From Dicyema japonicum (Eukaryota > Dicyemida > Rhombozoa > Dicyemidae), in NCBI GenBank assembly GCA_011109175.1, contig RDEW01000002.1, forward strand, positions 934,676 to 998,675: a stretch of 64,000 nucleotides of DNA, read 5' to 3'. The notes below the pieces were generated by a model. That model saw nothing but the letters and a program-made list of their open reading frames with translations, did not search any database and had not been told where the DNA came from. Positions within the stretch are counted from its first letter, which is position 1. Each line of letters starts with the position of its first letter. The translations under genes were made by a program, and so were the position numbers. Below are positions 10,640-20,987 of this stretch, piece by piece.

Positions 10640-11190
10640 TAACATGGCGCCATGTCTTGCCTCCAAAGACAGAAGCATTTAATCAGCGACTCAGTACGCT
10701 CAACAAATGGGTCGATAAAGTCAATAAGGCTTTTATCGATATTCCCTTGCATAAGTTGAACAGTGAAATCATACGAGATTTGTTTGAGAGTATTCGAGAT
10801 AATCTATCTTTACTACGCTTGCCGAATATATGGGGACATAATTATGTCAATACACTTTTGAAAGAATTTCTGATCCCAAAAATATTTTTAATATCTTGTC
10901 GTCATTGTCTTCTGCAGCTAACTTTTCGATTATCTGTCAGATAATTGAAGATGTTCTAGTAATTTTGCGATAGATCGCGAAGACGCTGTTGATACATTCA
11001 GAGATTGCATTTCGAAGATAATTTATGTGGAATCAGGAAGCACTAGAATCAAAATTAATTGTCAATCAAATGCCTTCTATCACAAAGTGGAAAAACAACA
11101 TATTTCTGCATGTATACAACTATTTGAAAAGTGTCCTTCTGAGCATTATTTGTTGAGAGAACTTTATCTTTATTGTAAAAATTAATTTTT
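10640..11190 (+). pseudogene. Unrecognised exon-bearing gene remnant
   Basis: Starts near ATG 10644 or the GTG-side frame at 10657 (P-P-K-T-E-A-F-N-Q-R-L-S-T-L-N-K-W). It is helical through 10870, where it enters the duplicated block. A candidate 20-nt intron (GTCGTC...CTGCAG) joins it to A-N-F-S-I-I-C-Q-I-I-E-D-V-L. Relative to 4953-5201 this copy has lost one A ('GTTCTAGTAATT' against 'GTTCTAAGTAATT'), which breaks the frame. It keeps an open end (S-E-H-Y-L-L-R-E-L-Y-L-Y-C-K-N) that the other copy has lost. I do not recognise the family. Confidence 0.45.
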
Positions 11191-11477
11191 TGTAGATAAA
11201 ATTATCATAAAGTCAAAAAAATCAAAATTTTTAATTTTTTAAGTCAATAAATTCAATTTTTTAGGTTAAAATTTCAGATTTATAAAGTCAAAATAAAAAT
11301 CGCCCTAATGATGAGACACCTTCTCGGTTGATAACCTTCAGCAAACAAGTCAACAACGTCATTTTCTCCTCCCACCGAAAAACTGCTCCCGGAGTTTGAA
11401 TCGATTTGAAAAAGTTCGTTCTTGAATATGTGTCAACACAAGTTGTGTCCCAGACCAAAGATCTTCCGGATGTGTAA
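10870..11477. repeat. Direct duplication, copy 2 (pairs with 4928-5540)
   Basis: Same order and orientation as copy 1. The right boundary is sharp at about 11477, where reverse-transcriptase sequence of a different LINE begins. The 141-residue minus-strand frame 11288-11713 is therefore a chimera of two element pieces. Confidence 0.8.
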
Positions 11478-12512
11478 GGGAATAGGTGTTTTGCTCCAAG
11501 CCATTCTTCAAAAGTGTTCAAGTTGTTCTGAACATCTTCCGTTCTTTCGTTAACGTCAATGTCTTTAGAGGCAACAATCATGTCATCTGCATACAATAGT
11601 AGAAGTGTCTTGGAATTGATTGGAATGTCGCTTAGGTGTAAGTTGAATAAGGTGGGTGATAAATCGCACCTTGGGGAACTCCATTTGGAAGGAGTCTGTA
11701 TTGAGATAGACATGACATAATTTTAGCTCGACCAATTCTTCCAGAGAGGAAATTTGTTATCCAATTCTGAAGACGTAAAGGAATTCGACATGCAAGAATT
11801 TTGTTACTTAACAAGCGCCTTGGTTATGTCAATCGATGCAAGGATAGTCCGTTTGTGAGGATTATAATTGTTGAAACCATCAGCGATATATAGAGTTAGG
11901 GTAGAGAGATGTGTTAATGTTGAGTATTCTTGACGAAAGTCATGATGAAAATCAGGGAAGTGAAGATACTTCGATGTTAGATCAGTACAACACGTTTAAC
12001 AATTTTCGATACTACAGATAGTAGTGAAATTGGTCTGAAAGATCTTATATCGAAAGGTTTTTTTTTGGATTATTTTTGATTTTTTTATAATGCAGAAATT
12101 CTGTAGGTGTTGATGGACACAGAAATTATGTCTGCTATTGCTTTGAGTCCTTGCATACCCAGGTGCTTTAAATGCAGAATGCCGATTCTATCAAGCCTTT
12201 TGGCAGGAGAGTTTTTGGGTTTTTGATGAGTTTTTAGACATCAGAAGTACTGATTTCAATCGGTTTTGTTTGAGGAGTTTGAACGTTTTTCAATTTGCAT
12301 GGACTGGAGCATTTGTTCATTGTGTGTAGTGGTCCATTATGACATCTGCCTGATGAATGAAATCACGTGGTGTTTGATTCTTGTCAATACTGGTGGCGTG
12401 GGTTCTTCCTGATGAGTGAAATCACGCGGTCTTTACTCTCCATTCTATTTTGTTTCGACTGAATTCAACGTAAAGTAGCCTAAAAATCCTGAGTTTTGTT
12501 CGGTGCTTAATT
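11478..12512 (-). pseudogene. LINE reverse-transcriptase fragment (CR1/RTE-like)
   Basis: Minus-strand RT in several frames. In order: R-I-G-I-L-H-L-K-H-L-G (about 12180), F-R-P-I-S-L-L-S-V-V-S-K-I (about 12040), H-H-D-F-R-Q, I-A-D-G-F-N-N-Y-N-P-H-K-R-T-I-L-A-S-I-D-I-T-K-A, G-V-P-Q-G-A, L-F-N-L-H-L-S-D-I-P and L-L-Y-A-D-D-M. Frame breaks interrupt it near 11650 and 11815. The upstream half (12085-12512) is paralogous to 17930-18335. The C-terminal end is replaced by the duplicated block at 11477. Confidence 0.85.
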
Positions 12513-12519
12513 TTTTATG

Positions 12520-13057
12520 GATTCTTTAATGTTCCACCAGGACAATTAACATACTTATCTTCGCCAACATGAGTTTCGTCAATCATTAAAACAAATTGTT
12601 CACTTGAAATTCTGTTAATAAACTGTGAAATCATCCTTTCAGCAAGAAATGTAACAATTTCTCTCATTTGACTTCCGAAGGAACAGAATGTCCATATTTA
12701 TTTTTAAAAAATCAATAATTGCGGAATATCGCTTGTTGTGAAGTGGAATAATTGCTGATAAAATGCATTTGCAAGATCCACAGCAAACAATCAATAGTAA
12801 CCTCATTTTTAATATGAGTATCCAAAGTATTATTCGTAAATGGGATTCTCAGAATATGCATTTTGGAATTTCCGGTGTTTTTCAATAAACCATTGCTTGT
12901 TAGCGGTTTCGTAAGAATTGCATAATTTGTCAGAATAGTTTTCCATCCAATGAAGAAAACTCTTTAGGATATTTATTAACAATAGAAGAATTCGCTTAGA
13001 GTTGGAAGTTTTGTTTTTAGGCATTTTAGAAAAACAGTCAACAAGAACCGAAGACAC
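12520..13057 (-). pseudogene. hAT/ZBED-like transposase core remnant
   Basis: The minus-strand frame starting at 13057 (M-S-S-V-L-V-D-C-F-S-K-M-P-K-N-K) stops at 12830. After frame breaks it continues with I-V-T-F-L-A-E-R-M-I-S-Q-F-I-N-R-I and E-Q-F-V-L-M-I-D-E-T-H-V, ending at 12530. The 'l.iDETt...kYvN' block is where hAT-family transposases carry their first catalytic Asp. Downstream regions are missing. The family call is tentative. Confidence 0.4.
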
Positions 13058-13424
13058 GTGCTGTTTATTAATTTAACACCCAAGACCACGGTAAAACCAA
13101 ACTAACTATCACGTGATCCCTATGAGTTCCACCAAAATCCTCATCCATTCCCGGTGATCCTCACTCGTGTCCACAAAAGCTTTTACAGAGCGGCTAGTTG
13201 TATTTGCAAAGCCACCTTCCTGCCGGAGATTAGTTTTATGATGGCCTTCAGAGTAGTTAATCCGGTTCTGTATTTCCCATAAGTCCACCGCTCCGTGACT
13301 CTGGAAACCTTCTTTTGTTTGTCCTCAATTTTCTTAGTATTCGTCCATGATAATGAAGGTGCTCACAAATCACACGCGTACGAGAAGCGGTTTGAAATTA
13401 TATCAATATTAAATTGAGCCTTAA
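13058..13424. other. Repeat-derived spacer, no gene seen
   Basis: Includes 'AAACTAACTATCACGTGATCCC', similar to the LINE 3' terminal motif at 53580 and 63070, so part is probably LINE-derived. Confidence 0.4.
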
Positions 13425-14245
13425 CGTCTTCTTTTATCAATCTTCCGTCTTTTTCAACATTCTCAGGAAACAAAAAAGAAGATAAGTTGTCGTCTGTCAT
13501 CGTTTCTTCTGAACAGCTAAAGTCACTAGATATGAAATTAAAAATTTCAAAGTCCTCTATAAAACCAAATTAATTAATTGTGGGATCCTCACATATTGCG
13601 GCAGCAGTAGACGTGAGGTGAATCGTCTTCTTGTGGAGACAAGTGAATGGTTCTTTTTCAATTCACGACCAATAGCGTAGTAAATTTAAAGTAGAAATAT
13701 TTTTATATTTTTTCTCACTTTCAATCCCTCCGTTGGAAAAATAGTTTTTGTACATGCTGAATACATTTTCATTTAAACGAGATATGCGAGTAAGAGGTTA
13801 ATAAGAAAATGAGGTTTGTATTTCATTCAATGTCCGAATAATGATAAATCCAAGATCTCCCTTCGGTACTTCATAATGGTTAGTTTCACTTCTTTTGTAG
13901 AAATAATCTCCCAATTTTTAAATTAATTTATTATACACCGAAAAGAGGTAAACAACGAATTAAGTGTATCCAGTTTCCAAGACACAGAAACAAAGTCCTT
14001 CAACATAAGTCCACCCAGAACTAGCATAAAAGTTAAAAGACATCTAGTCCTTGCAGTTGTCGAAACCCCTCCAGTGGAGTGGGGAGAGCAAATAATCCTT
14101 TTTCGTGCCAGCCTGGCACTGGGCACCACCTGAGAAGTGGTTCACATGACGCCACTCTAGTAGGCAGGGGAAGATAATCAGACAAAACAGACAGGAAACT
14201 TCAACCAATTTGCCACGTAGCACCACATTATTATTATTATTAACC
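13425..14245. repeat. Dispersed duplicated block, copy 2 (repeat D + SINE-like repeat B)
   Basis: Same order as 2415-3310 with many small indels. It ends in (ATT)n before unique sequence at about 14246. Short reading frames in it are not genes. Confidence 0.75.
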
Positions 14246-14508
14246 CCAGCACAACAGTCATAACTATGAATTACACAAGAATTGACCTTCGCATAAAAAC
14301 TCCATCTTTCGAATTCGAATCACGACCTTCAGATCCGATGTCATCAAACGTTAAGTTTAGCCAGAAGGTCACGTATCACCAGATGGCGTTATGTTAATTG
14401 TCGGGAAACCCTATTTTAAAAAAAAATAAATAATCAACATTTAAAATCATATAATAAATAAAATTATTCCAAAGACCACATAAATAAATTAACGCAGATA
14501 CACGTGAA

Positions 14509-15455
14509 ATGAATAAAATAATAAAAAGGTTTAATCACAAAAGTCTAGAGCTTTCATATTCTCATTATAAACCATCTTTGCCACAGAAATACCCCAATCC
14601 AGTTTACATCCACCATGGATTGTTCAGTAATAGAAATAACTGGGACAATGTGGCCCACATTTTGGCTAATTCAGGATTTGAGGTATTCTCATAACCAAAT
14701 TCACAGGTTTTGACATTCGATTCAAGAAATCACGGGGATAGTCCCGACAGTGACTACATGGATTATCCTATCATGGCCAGAGACATCGAAAAAACCCGCC
14801 AAAAGTTGGGGCACCACAAAGTATCACTAGTGGGTCACAGCATGGGTGGATTCACTTCCATGATCTACGCCTTAGAACATGTATAGTATGAGGATGTACA
14901 GTAGAGAAACATTGTCGACAAACTAATAGTCCTGGATGTGTGTCCATTCGGGATGAGAGGAGTCGTCGAAGTCATCGAGTTTGTCAACGCCTTGGGATTC
15001 ATAAACTTTCCATTTGTAGCTAAAAACGCGGATTTCAAGGAAATTGCTTCAAAATCTGTAAAATTGAGGTGACAAAGTTCCAGTAATTTTGGCTGAAAAA
15101 TTAGGCGAAACTTTTGGAGAATTTTTTAAAAAAGAAAATAATCGAGAAAAATGGATTTTGCTATTTAAACAGTAATTTCGACTCAATAATGAAAAATAAG
15201 TATAATTTGGGGATCAGTTTGAAGAAGACTGTCACCGTGGAGGGATTATTTCCTAACGAAGCATTGTTTTTGGGTGGAGAATTGTCGCCTTTTATGAAGT
15301 TTGGGTTTATTTATTTCAGAGGTAAGAGTCTCGATCATCTCAATGTTCACTTTCCACGTAAGAGGGTTAGTTACTTGCCTGATTCAAATCATTCACTGCA
15401 TGTGGATCAGCCTGAGCTCCTAGTTAAGGAAATTATTTCTTTTCTATCAGACTAA
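14509..15455 (+). pseudogene. ABHD11: ABHD11-like alpha/beta hydrolase, copy B
   Basis: Exon 1 14509-14682 (58 codons), a 24-nt intron (14683-14706), exon 2 14707-14880 (58 codons), a 24-nt intron (14881-14904), exon 3 14905-15455. It reads Y-I-H-H-G-L-F-S-N-R-N-N-W-D, T-F-D-S-R-N-H-G-D-S-P, V-G-H-S-M-G-G (nucleophile Ser), V-L-D-V-C-P-F-G-M, E-A-L-F-L-G-G and N-H-S-L-H-V-D-Q-P (catalytic His), the order of ABHD11, a mitochondrial serine hydrolase. Exon 3 has a 1-nt loss near 15069 ('TTGAGGTGAC' against 'TTGAGCGGTGAC' in copy A) and the frame change at about 15170 shared with copy A. As written it is not translatable throughout; the shared break may hide unusual decoding. Confidence 0.82.
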
Positions 15456-15539
15456 ATTAAATTAGTATTTTCGATAGATAGTTTTATAAAGATTATTTTT
15501 AAATCGTATTAAAAAATAAATTTATTTAAAAAAAGCATC

Positions 15540-16440
15540 AAGACCAAATCACACTCCACGTGCCAACTGACAGTCGATATTGTCGCGTTGTGAAAACCAT
15601 CTCCGGGGATCTCATATCCCTGAAAGAGACAGTTAAGTGAGACGCATCCTTTCCAAGCATTATGGCTGTCAGATGATCCCAGCCTTTAGGGTGTTCCTCT
15701 CGAGAGCCGATGCACTTCTTGTATGGATGATCCTTTTTCGGAAATTTGGAGGTTTCAAATGGGTTTCCTTTCTCCTTATAAGTTCCTCGAATCTAGTTGG
15801 CATTAGTGGCTAGGAGAACCTTTGTAGGGCCCCTGTGACTATTTCTTGGAAGGAATTGATTTTCTTTAGGATGGTATATGATAGGTTAGTGCCTCGATGC
15901 CGCACAGCAGTAGCTGATTGTCGGTTGTATGTATCGCGCATTAAGGTGGCTTAATGTTTAGTGGAAACAGCTTTTGTAGTATCCAAGTAGATCTTTTACA
16001 AAATTTAGTTTTCGTCGGGAGGAAAAAATGACGTTCCTGAAGTGTTTTCTGAAGATCATCAACCGATAAAGTGTTTCATAACGTGAACCTTGAAGGTTTG
16101 TATGTCTCTTATTGTCATCTATCCATTAGTCTGGGGTTATATGATCCAGGAGACGTCCAGTTATAAAAAAACACAACCCTCCCGACAATGAGTAGCTATT
16201 GTTTCCTACATGTGAATCGAGGTCTACAAGACTTTGTTAACCACATCATTGGTCCCTACTTGGGAAAGACATAAGGGTAAAGGACCTATTGTGGAAGAAC
16301 TAACTCGAGAAGGAACTACTAGCTTTAGAATTAATTGGTTCTGGACACACGGGCGTTTAATAATGAAGGATATGGGGAACGTGCAGACTGTCCAGGCCAT
16401 TATGGCGAGGACTAAGATAAAAGCCTCTAGTTAACTCCTA
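15540..16440 (+). pseudogene. LINE-derived remnant
   Basis: The segment at about 15985-16085 (TTTTCGTCGGGAGGAAAAAA, then GTTTTCTGAAGATCATCAACCG) matches the C-terminal retroelement fragment found inverted at 11300-11400 and 5380-5470. The rest is degenerate. The open frame 16234-16434 has no recognisable domain. Confidence 0.55.
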
Positions 16441-16491
16441 TTTACAGTTATGATTATGGTTTTAATAATAGTAACAGCATATTGTCAAATA

Positions 16492-17288
16492 TTATATTTT
16501 ATTTTTAAATCTCTTCTTGTTATCCTCAAATTCCCTTAATGCTATTCTATAAGCAATCACCCTTTCTTGCTCTTCAAACCTCTTTAGCAATTCAAAAGCT
16601 TGAGTGTGACTAAAAGTAACTAGCATGTTAGACAATTTAAACTTTTATTATCAGTGAAGTTGCATACAACCATTCCTCTTGATTTAACTGATATGACAGA
16701 TTCCACTGAAGTGTTGGATTGTCCAAATGTGTGGTAAATTGAATTATAATAATAATTTGCTGGAATATGATGTCTCATGTTTGGGCTAGTCCGAGAGTCA
16801 AAATGAGAATCATCACTTGAGTATTTGTTGTAGTGAGCATTAGAATAAGGTAGATTACAGTTTTCTTCATTTGGGTTATTTATTTTGGCATTTTTATTGA
16901 GATGATCACTTTCTGGGAGTAATTGACTACTTTGGGGTTTCTGATTGTCCACATGGATTTCGCATCTTTGATTGCATCTGTCGGTTGCTTTATTGGCATT
17001 ATCCGCTTCAGAAGTTCGATTCTGGTCATCTAAATTGCTCACACGTCCTTCACATCGCGGATCACTCACGTCGACACGTGTTTTGGAATTAAAATTGTAT
17101 ATCTTATCCTGCTTGATATTCACGTGTGCTGATTTTCCATTGAAGGCGGTTGTTCGCGAATTACCACTCTGGTGATTACTGTCGAGGATGTTGTGGGTTA
17201 AATCGAATACATAATCGAGAGGATCACTTCTTTGGTTACCCCCAGTGTCTGAACTGAAATGCTGATTGTCAGTAATAAAGCCTTCCAT
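16492..17288 (-). CDS. Low-complexity protein with C-terminal charged helix (two exons)
   Basis: Exon 1 17288-16643, a 23-nt GT-AG intron (16642-16620), exon 2 16619-16492; total 774 nt, 257 aa, with the frame preserved by the intron. The first ~210 residues are rich in Asn, Ser, Asp and His (disordered). The end is a charged helix: A-F-E-L-L-K-R-F-E-E-Q-E-R-V-I-A-Y-R, then E-F-E-D-N-K-K-R-F-K. A TATA-like TATAAAT lies 33-39 nt upstream of the ATG, implying a very short 5' UTR. I do not recognise the family; coiled-coil mediated binding is possible. Confidence 0.65.
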
Positions 17289-17320
17289 ATAATATTCCAG
17301 AACTTTATGCGATACAATGT

Positions 17321-17327
17321 ATTTATA
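17321..17327 (-). promoter_or_regulatory. TATA-box-like element
   Basis: TATAAAT on the minus strand, about 33 nt upstream of the ATG at 17288. Confidence 0.4.
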
Positions 17328-17581
17328 CTAATTGAGATATTTGATCCTTAAATTAACCAGGTCTAGTATCTTCCATCAAAGCCAACCAATAGGCCCGTCC
17401 ACCCTCTGATGAATTGCCCCATATTCGGAAACATGCACAAGGCAAATTTGCTAAATATTCAAGACAAGTGGACCATTGAATTTAAATATTATAACTATGA
17501 ACAATAAATATTCTTCAATTATTATTTTACGTATTTAATTACGATTGTTTCCTACGGGGAATCGGATCATTGATAACAAAT

Positions 17582-17870
17582 AGGAGGAGCCGGATGGCAT
17601 AGTGGTTAGGTGTCGGGCTTAAGTGGCTTAAGCTACGGGTTCGAATCTCGCTGCTGTTCACCTGGTGGAAGGTTCCACGCATCTACGATGCAGAAAGGGT
17701 TTGACGAGTGACCCCGTCATCATTGGATACTCACTGCGGAACTGGATTGTCTAGAAAGGACACTCACACAAGAAAAAAAGAAGTGAAGATCATTCCTTGG
17801 TTCTACGATTAGTTAAAATTAACTGTTATTTACTTAAATAAAGTGTGTGTCCTGCCTATGCGGAGCTATA
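17582..17870 (+). mobile_element. tRNA-derived SINE (family A)
   Basis: The head is tRNA-like, with an A box 'TAGTGGTTAGG' and a B box 'GGTTCGAATC' at about 17600 and 17638. An unrelated body follows ('CTACGATGCAGAAAGG', 'CACTGCGGAACTGGATT') ending in 'AAATAAAGTGTGTGTCCTGC'. Truncated relatives lie at 19150-19225, 39600-39880 and 58205-58450. Confidence 0.8.
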
Positions 17871-17879
17871 AATACTATG

Positions 17880-18430
17880 GCTCTCGTGAAAAGGCTTAAA
17901 AATAGGAGGATTGGGATTATTTTGGATTTTTTCCATAGTGCAGAAATTCTGCAGGTGTTGATGGACACAGAAATTATGTCTATTATTGCTTTGAGTCCTT
18001 GCGTTCCCATGTGCTTTAAATGCAGAATGCAGATTCCATCAAGCCTTTTGGCAAGAGAGTTTTTGACGTTTTTGATGAGTTTTTCGACATCCGATGTACT
18101 GATTTCAATCAGTTTCCTTGAGGAGTTTGAACGTTTTTAAATTTGCATGGACGAGAGCATTTGTTCATATCTATGTGACTCACTTTTGCGTAGTGGTCCA
18201 TTATGACATCTGCCTGATGAGTGAAGTCACGTGGTGTTTGATTCTTGTCAATACTGGTGGCGTGGTTGTCTCCATTCTATTTTGTCTCGACTGAATTCCA
18301 CGTAAAGTGCCCCAAAAATCCTTTAGTTTTGTTCGGTGGTTATTTTTGTGTTCCAACGGTCCAATTTCCTCTTGTTGATTAATTCTGTAATTTCGCTATT
18401 AAGGTAGATAGTTTGGCCGTATAAATTCTT
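17880..18430 (-). pseudogene. LINE fragment (pre-RT region)
   Basis: Paralogue of 12085-12512 in the same orientation. Minus-strand reading gives E-I-T-E-L-I-N-K-R-K-L-D-R-W near the upstream end, then a region matching the GILHLKHLG-containing segment of the other copy. Frame breaks are present. Confidence 0.7.
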
Positions 18431-18469
18431 GATTTTTTTACTTAACTAACTAAATAAATACGAGGATGG

Positions 18470-18720
18470 ACACTATGATCAACGAGGACATAAGTAGACA
18501 TTTGGGTGAACCTAGATCGTCTAGGCACCACTCCTCTCTACCGACATACGCACGTAAACTAGATGAGGTAAAAGATATGTTCTTTTGCAACCTCTTTGAG
18601 TCTATCCAATGCCAAGACTGACCGGTTATGGGGGACCGGCATTTGCCACGTCCTACTTAATAGTCGCTGGTCTCCTAGAAGTTAGTGAGGCCGGGGTTAC
18701 TTAACTAGCAAATCAGAAAA
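18470..18720 (+). repeat. Dispersed repeat C, copy 1
   Basis: Shares 'GATGAGGTAAAAGATATGTTC', 'TAGTCGCTGGTCTCCTA' and 'AAGTTAGTGAGGCCGGGG' with 57000-57270 and with the flanks of the transposon at 37320-37478 / 39226-39345. Confidence 0.75.
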
Positions 18721-19773
18721 AACCGTGTATTTAATAATTTGAAAGTCTACCATAAAAGATATATTACGATAACGCTCCACAATGCCAAATATAACAATTT
18801 TTATTATTTTTTCAAGATTATCAAATCACTCTTAAGTCTTTGTTTTGTCCTGAGGTTCCTCCTTTTCATGACAACTTTCCGTATATCTGAAATGTATTAA
18901 CAGTTTCGACCATAATCAGGCTGAGTTTATAGCTTGTAATAACAGAATCGGCATTGGCTTGATTATTTTTGTAAAACATGCCTGTTGCTGTGTCAACTTG
19001 GTCTTCTATTCTTTTAGTCTTGTAACACACATTAGGCCCTCGTATTTATCAAGATCGATGGTTAGTTTAATAATGTCTATTTAAGTTCTACTCTTTTGGT
19101 GTGGAAATGCTGTTATTGCAAACTAAATAATACATCTTTGCATTAACCATTGTACAAAGTACTTCTCCCTCCACGATTAGTTATAATACTGTTCTTTACT
19201 TAAATAGTGTGTGTCCTGCATGAACAAAACCCTAGGCATCTTACGTGCTTATGGCAACGCGGTAGTGCTTAATTATTATTATTGACAAAAATATCAGGTT
19301 TGTTGAATTGTATTTTCGTTTCAGTCAAGATTTGACGTATCGACTCTTATCCCAACATTCTGTGTTGATAGAATTGACTGAACTGAACGTCCCTTCAGCT
19401 TTCTAGCATTTTGATTCCATGCAGGTCACATGCTCTACTATTCCCAGATTTCTTAAACTAAGAGAAGTTTCTTACACTAAAAATAATTTATTTACCCCGG
19501 TCCATTCGAGCGAAGGAAACCGGTGGCTAACAAGAAAATTACATCCAAGAGCGGACGATCCCAGAGATCCGACAGGTGTATTTGGTTCTGTGCAGAACTC
19601 TGAGGCGGACTAGAAAAAATGTTATAAATTGTTATTAAATAATAACCAAATCGTATAATTAATTCAAATAATAATATATGTAATTTTAGTAAAATATTTA
19701 AAAATAACACGTTTCTGTGGTAGTTTTAATATTCAAATTAGCGGAATATCCCCATATTTAGATATATACAAGA
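18721..19773. other. No gene seen; SINE tail
   Basis: AT-rich. A SINE family A tail lies at about 19150-19225. No coherent coding frame was found. Confidence 0.5.
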
Positions 19774-20869
19774 ATGCTAAGAAATTTCAGAATTTTCCCA
19801 TCAAGTATCAGTAATTCCTCTTTTTTGCGGCGAATTGCAATTTCAGTTCCAATTGTATGTGGGATTGGATATGTCTGGCTATCAAATAATTCTACCGGCA
19901 AACATATAAAGGCATAACAATTTTTGTGATATCAGAAAGTGAGGTTTATTGACGACGATTCAAACTTGAAGATTACTCTCTACCAGTACCAGTCATGTCC
20001 GTTCTGTTCGAAAGTCCGGACTTACCTGAACGTCCGCGGAATCTCCTACAATCTTGTTCACGTTGATTTCCTCATGAAAAGCCAAATTAGGTGGTCGAAA
20101 TACAAGAAGGTGCCCTTCATTACAGTTGAGGAGGATGACGAAATTATAGTAAGAGAATGCTAATTTCAGCAAATTAACGAGTCGTCCCAAATTCTGAGTT
20201 GCCTTGAAAGCTATTTGATTCGGAAGAATGAAAAATTATCTGAAATTGTCAAATATTTCCCTCAAATTGAGGAAGACGGTAAAAGTGTGGAATATCCCCA
20301 CAAATACAACATCATCTATGGTGACCAAACCAACTTTGATCCTTCACTTATAAAGTTGTCTTACTAGTTTATTAGACGACAACGAGAATGGAGGGAATGG
20401 GCAGATAACAAGCTACTCCACTCATTTGCACCAAATATTTACCGCACTTACTTGGAAGCCGTTAGGACTATCATGGTTTATGACAGAGTGGCTGACTGGC
20501 CCAGCATGTACAGTTGGCTGCAGAGACAAATTTATATCTACGGAGGCGGCTTGATGTTCTATGTCCTCGGAAAGCTGCTTGCTAGAAAGTAGGGGATTTT
20601 TACAAGTAGGTATCACGTGGATTCAAATGTGAGGCTTTCGCTGTATGATAACGTGAATACCTGGATTGAGGCGATAGCTGGGGACGATTATATTGGGGGA
20701 AGCACGCCTGATCTGGCTGATATTGTTTGTTTCAATGTAATCACTTTAGACTGTCTTTGGCCTCTTCCAAAGCATCGACGGATCTGATGCATTCGGAGAT
20801 TTGTTGGGTAATACTAAGCTGGAACGATGGTATGAAAATATGAAGAATTGTCTTAAAAGTCAACTTTAA
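19774..20869 (+). CDS. PTGES2: Prostaglandin E synthase 2-like protein
   Basis: Six exons: 19774-19911, 19936-20148, 20170-20354, 20376-20588, 20610-20724, 20750-20869. Introns are 24, 21, 21, 21 and 25 nt. They sum to 984 nt, giving a 327-aa protein with no frame breaks. The N-terminus is a mitochondrial-type leader with a hydrophobic segment (I-A-I-S-V-P-I-V-C-G-I-G). Then comes a glutaredoxin-like fold with C-P-F-C at about residues 65-68 and K-K-V-P-F-I, followed by a helical GST-C-like half: W-R-E-W-A-D, P-N-I-Y-R-T, G-G-S-T-P-D-L-A-D, D-G-S-D-A-F. This matches the membrane-associated PTGES2 family (human about 377 aa). Intron 1 is GC-AG. The next gene starts about 118 nt downstream. Confidence 0.92.
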
Positions 20870-20987
20870 TTTATTATTATTTTTAAAATTAATTTGTGTT
20901 TGTTTTTTTAATAAAAATTTTATTTAAAAATCGTTATAAACTCTTAGATAGCAGTTTTTCAGGTGTTAACAATAGTCACTATTTCAG

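Noticed and set aside
17590..17660. Functional tRNA gene
   Set aside because: Boxes A and B are present, but the acceptor and anticodon arms do not pair well, and the unit is a dispersed repeat with an unrelated tail: a SINE.
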